From the NCBI GenBank assembly GCA_000711775.1, contig ARYC01001529.1, forward strand, positions 1 to 64,000: a stretch of DNA of 64,000 bases, in the 5' to 3' direction. This document shows, piece by piece, positions 24,801 to 36,800 of this stretch. A model generated the notes under the pieces. It made no database searches. It was not told the DNA's origin and saw only the letters and a list, made by a program, of their open reading frames with translations. This DNA comes from Oxytricha trifallax. Taxonomy: Eukaryota; Ciliophora; Spirotrichea; Sporadotrichida; Oxytrichidae. A program made the position numbers and the translations under genes. Each line of letters opens with the position of its first letter. The stretch's first letter is position 1.

Positions 24801-27800
24801 AATTTACTCATAGAGGCTTTGAATTTATATTGGTGCTTTAGTTTGTACTTTAACTGTTAAATCAAATACAGCATTGTATGATATCTTGATAAAGATCGTA
24901 GATTAAGGGAATCCTTATATTGGCACATATAGCCAACAATTGTTGTCAACTTTAATGCCATCAAAAGTATCAGAATCGCAAATTACATCAGAAACAAAAG
25001 AATAGTCATCAAAGCGATTTTCAAAGGGATTATATCCTTCAATTTTTAGTTTTCCATGTGGGACAGCAATTTTGGTGTAATTAGTTAATATGAAATTTTT
25101 ATGCATTTATTATAAATCCATATACAATTTTTAATTAAAATTATATTTAGTCATTTGAAGAGACGGGTTGAAAGCTGCTACCATCATGTAAGTGAAGTTA
25201 GGGTTAGAGAAATCGTAATCTTTAATTGTTATGACCAAGGCCCCATACCCCCATATAAAACTTGACAGTCCCACTACCTCACCCTTATTTATAATAAAAT
25301 CTACTAAACTTAACAAAAATATATCTCTATGCTTTAAATCATGTTCAATATGTAAAAAATCTTGCTCTCCGGGCAGCAACTGGTATTTATTATATAAGTT
25401 TCACTTCGTCCATACACTTTTTACTTTACATGATTCTAGAGGAAAACATTTATAATGAAAATTTTTCTTGAGCGTCATTAGCTTTATATTAATTCTTTCT
25501 ATTAATTAACTTACACAAATTTTGTTTTAATGTATTTTATCTCTAAAAATGACATCATACTGCATAATTATATGAAGCAATCTGATAAAAAATTTTGTAT
25601 TTTTACCAAAGTGTCTTATTATGCTTTAATTGAGAATGAAACTATTATAAAATTAAAATTAAAAAAATAGTTTTAGTTTAATATTGCTAATTTATACGGA
25701 GAACGAGGAGTAGCACAAATGAGAGTGGTGCAAACTCTGATCCTCAGGACTATGAAGAACAAGTGCACCTACATATCTACTTTAAGTCATTCAGACTAAA
25801 ACCTAATTCTACTTTATAGCATCTACAATAATTGATTCTATCTCTGGAAATTTAGCAACCAGCTGGACTCCACCAATAAAGAAAAAAAAAGAGAAGTACA
25901 TTTATTGATATTTAGATTAAATCTGAATGTCTTATCTTAAAAATTAAAATCTTATAGTGATAATATCCTTTTAAAAAAATATAATGCCAAGATATACGTA
26001 AAATAAAATGGTTTTAATTTTCTTTAATATATATAATAATACTTATTATTCAAATGAATTGCAAATCAAACATATCTTATATTTAAATACATAATAAAGC
26101 AGTTAATTTAAATTAATAATATACTCAAAATTATTCTCTGTTTGCAATAAAACTAATGAATAGCATCATCATAGCTTTTTTAATAACAATTTTAAATACA
26201 CAAATGATCATGGCTGATGCATCTAGAAAAAACAAATTGACTATCTACTCAAACTTATTAAACCAGAATAAAATTTAATATTATCATACTTTAATCACAA
26301 AACTTATCCTGTTATTATCCTTCAATAGATAAAGATTATACACAATTATATTATAAAACCCCAAGAGTATTTTTTTGAATTAAGTTGAATTTGAATTAAA
26401 AATAAATATAGTATTTTTAATATTATAAGAACTTTGGTTACTTTATGTAAAATTAAATAAGTACTAATATATATATATATATATATATATGTAGGCCTAC
26501 TATCAAAAATCAAAAAGCAACCAACTTTTGAGGCCTGATTTGATTAAATTTTATTTGGGTATATTAAGCCTTAATTATTATAATATTTACACCCTAGTCC
26601 AAACAAAGATCTGAGCCCAGATAACTAAGTCTTTCAGAGAATCATATCCTTCCTGTCCTCCCCATCGGTGGAGCTCCACCCCCACCTGCTGCCGCCCACC
26701 CTCCGTGCCCAAATAGAGCCATCCCCAATACCAGATGTGGCCATCTTCGACACCAGGCTCCGATGCCTCCTGGACAGCATGTCGATCTTCAAGAGATCCC
26801 CCAGAGAGATCCAGGACATTGCCACCACCATCTTTGTCCAAAATGTTATCACCCATTACAAGGAGAAGCTGGACAGTGCTATAGAACTACGACTCTCGGT
26901 GCGCAAGCTCACCTTCTCCATGGACGACAACTATAGGAAGGAGGTCCTGTATGACTAAACGAGGGACGAGACTATAGGAGCAAGAGGGGCAGTACCAAAT
27001 ATAGATGACGTGACCGAGGTCGGAGGTGGGGGCCTCCTTTACTACCTATAGACAAAAACCTTAACAGCTAACCCATAAACCTCCATGGACAAGACATTGA
27101 GACTATCTGATGGTCAGATAAAGCGGACGCCCTCAGCGCATGCAGGTTGAGAATGTGCCAATTCCTAGCCTGACTCCTCATCAGTGGGCTGCACGTATCC
27201 ATACCTGAATCGATAACTAAACGAATTACTAGAGAAAATAAAACCTAAGAAATAACGAATAAATCCTTAACGTACACTCAATAAATAACCTAATGATTAA
27301 GAATATCTAAAAAAGCCCAGTAAAAGGCCAGCTGATAAAGACCTCCATGATATGTAGATTAGAGCCCCCCTCGGCCAGTGACGCCTACATCCTCACAAAT
27401 CTCTTCAAGCGCTATTACGAATTCATTAAGAGATTTCCTCTTTGCTAGACAAGGAAAACTGATAGCGCTGAATGCTTTTCAACTACAATATCAAACATGC
27501 TTGCCATCCTGAGCCACTCACGAAGAATGCCATTCTAGGCACCCTCGAAGACTATGATTTCTAACTCTCAATTGTCCACATGGTCTGGCTCACTGGCGCC
27601 TTCGCCTATTCCTTGGACACCCTCGCCACCTGAGCCTCTAGGAGGCCTGATTAGGGGTCATTGACCAATTACCATTGGGGGATCATCATTTAATTAGTTA
27701 AACATAATTATATTTATTTTTATTTTAGGGAAAAAGTAAATTGAGCGCAACTCCGCCAGGGCGTGTGTTGTGTGCCTCGAGAACCCAATTTCCTCCTATT

Positions 27801-30800
27801 TTTGAAGGGGCTACCGAATGACCTTAAGTTCGCCCCACTAGCTCAACATTTCCTAAAAAGTCGAAGGCAAAAAAGTCTGGGAGATTTTGTAAGTTTAAAA
27901 ATTTGATCGCTTAATAGATTAAATCAAGGGTTTAGATATAGTTTTAACAGCTGCCCTATTTTAATTAATTAAGATTTAAACTTTAAAACTTAAATTCGAT
28001 TATAAAAATTTGGAGTGCTCTCAATGCACCAGATCCTAGCAGCAAGACCCACGCCAGAATCGCCAAGATCTTCTCTTACTATGAAAAGGTCAGGACCAAG
28101 CAGTACATCCCTCCCTTCGACAGTATTGTGGACGAGGTCGAGGCCGCCCCTGAGGGTCGCGAGGAGGTCGAGGTGGCTTGGCATTTATTCCTCAGTGTAT
28201 CTCCCACATACAAGTAAAGGCTCCTGCAGAGATCTCTAAGTCACAGCTCCATAAGGGAGGTCTGGCCACTAGCCTGCATTCACGGCAGAGATACATCTTC
28301 CTGATCAGGGATGGGACGAACAGCTTCTTGAAACTGGGATGGTTCTGTTAAAATAGATTTTAATAAATATATTATCACTTTCCACCCACTTTTGTATTTC
28401 TCCTAACGGGGTTTCATTTTTTCAGTAATTAAATTTTTAAAAGTTCATTTATTAATTTATCATTCTCTCTATTCCTTAAAAAATTACTCTTGGGGTTTTA
28501 AGATAAAATTAAAATAATTCATAATTTGATTGATTTATTTTTAATAAGAAGTAAGAATCTTACCTTATTTAAAATATTACCTTTAAACATTTGTATAGTG
28601 TTATAATCTATTAATTGATTATTTAAGCGTTTTATATTCAGTTAAAGTTGTAAGTTCTTATAGATTTAACTAAAAATATATTAACCATTAAGAAAAAAAG
28701 GTTCATTATTCTTGTAAAGCCAATGCCCTCATAACTCAAAATTATATAAATACATACATGAATCTATTGGTAAAAATATATTGACAATTACCTTAGAACT
28801 CTTAGAATCAGTGTTCTGCTTGGATCATTCATAAAAGTGAATTAAAAAAATATTACTGGTGATAAGTTATTCATTAAATAAGTTGATAACTATTTTTTTG
28901 AAAAAAAAACAACCTAATTATACTCATATTTGTTTAGTTACTTCATACTTTAAACTCAATTCATTTATGAATCTAAGAATTAAAGAAATAATATAAGTAT
29001 CCAAAACATTTAATTAAGTCAGGTTTAATTTCTTGCTAAAATTAAATTCCTTCAAATATATAATTTTTCTTTACAGAATTTAAATGTTTTGGTAGATTAA
29101 ATTTGATAAATATATATATATATTAAGTAATCCTTAAAAGATTTTCAAATCAATAGCTAAATACTAAAAAAACGATAGTTAAATTTGCAATAGCTTTAAA
29201 TTTTCAAGAAAAATACATAATAATTTTAAATAAAAAAATTATACTTTATGATAATTTATGACCAATAATAATATTGATAAAAAATGGCTTAAAAATTTTA
29301 GAAATTTCATTTCTTTTAAAATTATGTATAATAATTAATATGTATTCTCAAAACAAAAATAATTGGGTAATTTTATTGTGTGTTTTTAGTAAGGGTCCGA
29401 AAATGTAAGCATTTAATTTAGTAAAGATGTGTCGAGAAGGCAAAATTCTTAAAAAAGTTTGTTATAAACTGAATTTTTTTAAATAAGCAAGAATGTAAAA
29501 ATAATCAAAATTATCTCCATCAATTATTTAACAAACTTAATTAAAAGAAATATATTAAAGTTATTATACAGTTCATTTAGGTTCTCTTCTCATCTTATCT
29601 GCCTCATTGCCTAGGTAAACCCATCTGTGTCTTCTGTTAATAAAAGTCCCAAAAATATCCAATAACCATCCTGAAGGGCTAAGTTGCTCAATCATTTCAT
29701 ACACCAACTCAGGCTTTTATGATGTTTATCTTCTATAGTCAAGAACCCCGTTTTTGACTCTTTGCAAGTTAAATCTCTCCTCCAGATATTTAATATCCCT
29801 TTGACCCCGATAATGCACTCCTCTATACTGTGTGATAAGTATCTGCCTATACCGTGAACCAGTGTTTCCCCATTGTCAGTCTTGAACCATTCCAAGTAAG
29901 TTGCTATTCTGTACCCTCTTCCTTCTAAGAACGACTCACATATTTTTCTTTTTGAATTAGTTGTCCATAAGAAGAAAAATCCTTTGTCTTGAATAAGCTC
30001 AACTGGCATAGATAGTATTTATTCTTCAGTCATAGTAGGATAGGGTAAGTTCAGGGCTGTGTCTGGATGAGGGGGGTCACACATTACAATGTCAAATAAT
30101 TTTCCCCCATTCAATTGCAAAATCAATGTTTTTAAATTCCACCATACTTCATGCTGCTTAACATCCCCATAAATTCCATGGTACACTGCTTAATCGTGAT
30201 TTTTCTTTTTTTAGTGTTTATTGAGGTCCTTTTTCTATTTGTAGCGTTTATTGCAACTGCACATATGCTAATAGTTTGACTTTTTAATCAGTTTCTGTTT
30301 CTGATGATGTCTTGTCACATGCTGATAGACATTGTCAATTTCATCTGATTTGTACTTTTTGGGGCAGTTCTTGTAAAATGGGCACTTGTATTTACCCTCC
30401 CTATCTTAGATATACTGAGGCTGATCATTTGATTTTTTCATTTCTGTATTCACAAAAGTTACTACTAAATAGAATTTTCATTACTTTATATATATTATTT
30501 ATCTTATAAAATAAATATTCAAAATTATAATGTCAGTTGGCGCCAAAGAAAATGTCAGATGGCGCCAGCTCAGCATATATTTATAGTATAATCTCTTTGT
30601 CAGTTGGCGCAAGGTAAATTGTTAGATGGCGCCCTAAAATGTTAATAATTTGAAGTATTCAAACAATTTTGATCATTTAAAAAAAAATAATCGTGGTTTA
30701 TAAAACAATAACAAATAGTATAACCAATACTTATGTTTTTAACTATTAATAACTTATTCATACAGCTTTACTAATTTTAAAATAAGTTATATAAATTCAA

Positions 30801-33800
30801 GCAATTATTAATATACTTAAAAATAAGCTAAAATTAAAAAATAAATATTATATAAACAATCATCAGCTCAAGAAGTTGAACTATTATTTTTAAAAATGAC
30901 TAAATTTATATTAAAAAACTTATGAACTACCTTAATGGTATAAGTTGTTTTAAAATCTAAATTGCATTTTATTTATTAGCATTTGCCCCCTGACCCATTT
31001 CTTTTTAATCATTAGTTTTTTTATTATGGGGTCCAATTTATTAGTAGTTTGTCTATTGTCAAATGGGGATAAAATTTATATATTTAAGCGACTAAGTTAG
31101 AGCATTACTAAAAGCTCCTTAGACCCAGTCTATATTAACTTTCTAGATTTCATCGCTTATCATTTCCAACGAGTTTTTTTTAGTAAAAGAGGGGTCTTTA
31201 ATGTTTATTTTCTTTTTGACAACAGAAAAGAATTTTTCAATAGGGGCCATCTCAAAATGATAAGGCCCTAAATAAAGTATATTTAATTATAGTAGTCTTA
31301 TTTTCCTTAAAATTAACTGGCTTCTGTGATATGTGGCATTATCAAGCAAAATAACCACTTTACTTCGCCAGTTTAAAATACAAGATTATCGCACAAATTT
31401 AGAAGGAAGTAGTAAATGCTCAAAGAATTTGTTCTTCCCTTGTTAAGCTAGTAGTAGACGACTCCATTTGTCGAAATTGCAGCAATCAAATTTACTTTGT
31501 ATATCCTTTTTAATTGATCTGAATAATTCTTTTGCCCCACAAAGCCCCAAGATTTGTAAGCCACTTCATTTGCTTAAATGCTGCTTTCATCAATGTTTAT
31601 TATTATTTTTCCATCAAATAGCTACTCAACAAATCTTTTAGCAGCAAAGTGTCATGCTATAATGCAAGCTTGATTGTTAGATCTTAAATCAAGACTGTAA
31701 AGTTTTTTATAGGAAAATATTTTGGTTTATTTTATAGTTTTTCGAATTGCACTTAAAGTAATTTTAATTCCTAGTTTTTTGAAAATTAATTCTTGTATAC
31801 TTTTAACTGATCTTAGTATAGTTGACTTTCTTAACTCGTCTTATATTAAATTGCAAATATAGTTTTATGCCGTTTAATCATTTTTCACTCTCAATTTCCC
31901 ATTTCTCAAATTAAAATTGTTTTATTACTAAATTAGGTCATTCAATTAATATCAACTTATTTTAAAGCGCTTAATTATCTAAGTCTTAGAACATTCTTTT
32001 TCATTCAAAAGATTTATGATAATTGAAGCCTTTTAGTTATTAATTTCGGTTTACTTACCAGGTGAATTATTTAATGAAGTATTTATTTGGCTTGAAATTA
32101 ATTTTCTATTACCGTTTTAACTCATAAAACATATAGTAGTTCTCTCAGTATTATTGATAAATACATTTTTTGCTAAAAATAATTGGGCCTCTTTATATAC
32201 TTCTTCCTGGTCATTTCCCATAAATTGTTAAATCTTTTAAAACTGAATGTGGCAAGCAAGTGCTTTAGTAAAGCATTCTTTATTTTCATCTTAGAAATTA
32301 GTTTGTTCATAATTAGACCTATTTATAAAAGACTTTGCTTCATTTCTAGAATCGAATACAATAAACTTCGGACAGTCTTAGCTTATTTTTAGTAACACTT
32401 AATTTTCAAGTTCTTATATAGCTCTATTAGAGACTTCAATTGTTTTAATACGACAAATTTCTTCACAAGGTCGTTTAATTAATTGTGTTGTTTCATAAAT
32501 TAGACTTTCGTCAAGTTCAAAGTTATCATTTTCTCTAAATGAATTTATTTCTGAACCTTTTAATTCTTCTTCAGATGAAGAACCAAAATCATTATTGTAA
32601 TATTCTCTAATGTCTTTTTATTTAAGAATCTTCCTCATAAATTTATTTCAATTGTTATTAATAAGTTATTTAAGTCTTTAGTAAATTTATTCTCTTATAA
32701 AGAATTTATTCTCTTCTAGAGTGATTTAATTTTTTTACTATAAATGAGTTTTAGTTATAGTAATTATAAAATTATTTATATTTAGGTTATTCACTAAATT
32801 ACTCTTAGCAATAACAAGTACTGATATTGAATTCACAAATGGAAAGCAATTTATAACAAGTTAATATTCACTAAATAAAAGAAAAAATAGGAAGTAAAAA
32901 AGAGTTGTATGATTTTTTAACTCAGGAATGCGCAGCTTATTTGCCAAAATTAAATTGCACAAATGTATACTTCTTCAGGGATATCATTGATGGAAAGAAA
33001 GAAGTAAGACTATTTAAGTTTACAATTTTAGTACTTAAAACGGAACAGTGTTGTGCTTTCAGCAGTTCCTCAGATTGAAGGATTAACTTCAGACGATTTT
33101 TTAGCATTCACAGAAGGCAGACCTGAACTACTTAGATATTTGCCAAGTCAATGTGACTGGCTCCATCTCGATAAACGATGGATTTGTGACGTTTTATTAT
33201 CTCTTGATTAGGATGGGGTGCTTCAAATGATTTAAGATGCTAAATTAAAACGAAGAGAAAGACTTGACTAGTCATAGAACATGATAGTTCATATGAAACC
33301 TGAGTTTGCAAATGCCCTCTAAAATAGTCTAAATTTTTGTGGTAAGTACAAGTTTTAATAAATTTTTTATTAGTGTAAAAGGGGAGGTCTGCCTATCTCA
33401 TGAAACAAAGTGCCAAAATAAAATCAAGGCATTAACCAGGTGAAGAAATGAAGGGTAATGATGCACAAGAATTGCCTTCGAAGAGAAAATACTTAGATGA
33501 AAATAAAAGAATTAAGGACGAAGTCAATTAAATGAAAGGCGAAATAGGGGACTTGATAAACTAAAAAAATTTGGTCATGCAACTTCATGACTAAGGAATC
33601 ATAGATGGTGAAGGCAAACCTTAAAACATAGAAGGTTCACAGCAGAACAATAATTTTATGATATGAATTAATTAACTTAACTTAATTTGGTTCACAATTT
33701 TTAGCATTAACACTAAAACTCTAACAAACTCTAGTATAAAAATTGCAGATTTTATTTCATTAATATAATTAAATTTATGAATACTTGAAAAATAGCATGC

Positions 33801-36800
33801 TTTCTCTAATAAGCATAATTAATAAGCATAAATTTAAATTTATAAGGCAATTCGTGTAGTCTTTATTGATTAAATAATATTTTCACAATTTTATACATTT
33901 AAAAATTATCATCTTGTGACTCAATAAAAAGAGGAGTAGGTTTTAATTTATTTTCGACAAAAATTTTAAACAGTTTATTCATTCACCTCTTATATCTTGT
34001 TGACATGGTCAAACACTAATTAAATTGAAGAAGGCTGGTTTTTATAGAAGTTATTTTTTAAACAAGAAATAGTCTAATTTTAATGTCTTTATCAGAGTTT
34101 ATAATGAAATTGTTTAAATTAATAGGATTATTAATAATAAGTTTTATAATATTAGAGTTTGTTATAGTTTGTTATACTTTGTTATAGTTGTTATAGTTTG
34201 TTAGACTTTTTTATATTTTTAATAGATTATTTTTAGTAACTAATTTAATAATAGTAGTTTGAGTAATAACACCAAAAGGCATTTATGGATAGAATGAAGA
34301 AGATTCTAGATTTTAAAAGTACAAACTCAAGAATAGACTACTAATAATAACTATCTCTAAAATTAGAAACCACAAATAGTATTTAAGCAAGTCATGATAT
34401 AAACAAATATCAATTAAGAATGAGTAAGAAATTAAGCACAAAAAAAACTTAAAAAGCCCAAACCCCTTAAACTAAAATTTCTGAATAGGAACTTTCAGAC
34501 TACACTGCTGAATTTTTTGATGATGATTAACTTAAGGAGCTAAAACAAGAGGAATAGAGGACCAAGATTATGAAGTATTTAAAGTAGTAAGGCATATTAG
34601 GAAAAAAAACTTATAAGGATGTGAAAGTTTAATTACAAAATTTTTTTTACAAGGATGAATTACAGCATCATCGGAACTGGCTCATAACAACATTAAATTC
34701 CAGAAAAAGTGAAAGTAAATGATCGACTCCTGTAAAATAAGTTGTTAAAAAATAACAATAAAATTAATAAGATGAAAAAGTCAGTTAAATAAATAAACTT
34801 AAGCCCATTAGCATAAGCAGTGATTAAGGAAGTATTAATTCATAAGAACTACCACAAAGTGAATAATAAATTCACTCTGGCCTACATTCATAAAACTCAT
34901 AGTAGCTTAGAACTGACACCGAAGAATTTCAAACGAAGTCAGATACAACTTTTCCTGAGTTATATTAATTAGAGGAAATCGTAAACTACTAATTTCAAGG
35001 ATTAACTTAATAAGCTTTGAATGACATGAGATAAAAGTTGATAGCTCAAATGCCAGAAATACTATAAGAATAACTTAATGAAAAACTTGACTAAAAACTC
35101 AAACTTAACAATGAATAAATAGCAAACCTACAAAATAGGTTCGATGGGATTGACATTTAAATGATAGAGCAGCTAGTTTAAGATGGAAAAGATGAAATTC
35201 AAAACGCCTTTTAGGTGCTTGTTAAGGATATAAAAGATTTATCTCCAACAATAGGAATTGCAACATAAGAATCTTTAGCAAATTAGGTTAAAAGGTTTAC
35301 ATAGCTTTATCAAAACCTAAAACAACTTATTGATGAAAATTAAAACTAATTCAACCTCTCAAGAGAATAGTAGAAGTTATTTGAAAATCAAATTTCTTCA
35401 CAATTAAAAGAAAACGAAGAAAAATAAAAAGGCCAGCAAATAAATTCCAAAATCATTTTGGATTAAGTAAATACAATATGTAATGACCTTTAAAAGTAGT
35501 TTAATAGCGATTTCGAAATTTTAAGTAACAATTTTAAACAAGTAAATAGTAGAGTAACTTGTATTGAAAAAGCTGACTTAAAAAAGAATATGGGATAAAT
35601 TAATAATTTAAGCAATTAAAATGAAATTTCATAATAGCTAATTCAAACTGCAGCTCAGTAAAGTTTGAATAACATCCAACAACTCACAGAATCAGATATA
35701 TAAGCAACTATATAAAGATTTAACTCATAAAACAACTCAGTTAAGTTTGTTTTAATCGATGGGAAGTAATTTATTTATGACAATATAGGCAAGAAATTTA
35801 TTTCAATTTAAGAAAATAACTAAATATGATTTCTACTTTAAAGGTATAACTTATTTACTCACTTATTTTAATTTACGTAATGATTTTCATGAGCCTTCAA
35901 CTCTAACATACTATGGGGTTTTGGGGTTTTGGGGTTTATTCTCAATTTTTTCTTAAACTGACTTTTTTCTTGAAAGATAAAGTCAGATTATATTATATAA
36001 ATAAAATGAAATCGTTGTGTAAAATAATTTAAGATAAGATAATGCAACAAAGCAAGACTAAAAATAAAAATTTGGACTCTAAAAAAGGATATGATATTAA
36101 AAATTATTAACAATGTATTTTTTATTTATAGGTTAATATAATACTTAAAAGTTAAATTACTAAATACTATATCAAATTCGTTGGATTGAATTGTGACTTT
36201 TATAAACTAGTTTTTCTTATAAAAGAAATATTTTAAATGGATTTTATGTCTAATTAATATGCATTCAAAATCATAGTGCAAAGAACTAAGCAGAACCGAT
36301 TAGGTAACGAGTGCAAGGGATATGGGCTCCAGGAAGGCACCACCACCACTCGCTCGAGCAGACAAAGAGTGGTTTTGAAGAGCCAAGTACTCCTACCGCC
36401 AGGCATTAAAATCAATTAAGACAGCAGAGATCTCAGAAGACTCAGAACAAAATGCGAGAATGCAAAGAGATCCAAGCCTACTAATAAAGACAGCAATTTA
36501 CTAGATGATGAAAAGAAATTCGATGATGGTTTGGACGGTTTCTCAGACACAACACCGAGACACTGATAAAGCGGAGAAATATTATCAGTGGATTCGCCTT
36601 ACCTGTAAACAAGTTAAAGGAAAATTACTAACTAACTAATCGTGTTTTTTTTTCAATACTAAATAAAGCACATTAAATAAGACTCATTAATATATAGCAG
36701 AGATATATAAAAATGCATATCTATTTTATTAATTACTCCCTTTTATTATTTATCACAAAAATGAATTTTATTATCAATTAAAACATGATAAAAACATTTT

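Noticed and set aside
26587-26856. Minus-strand ORFs in the GC-rich island
   Set aside because: Antisense shadows; the plus-strand frame is longer in the ciliate code and has better residue composition.
29797-29799. Programmed ribosomal frameshift in the MT-A70 gene
   Set aside because: The site is a plain G run with a missing base, without a recognised slippery sequence; a mutation or base-call error is simpler.
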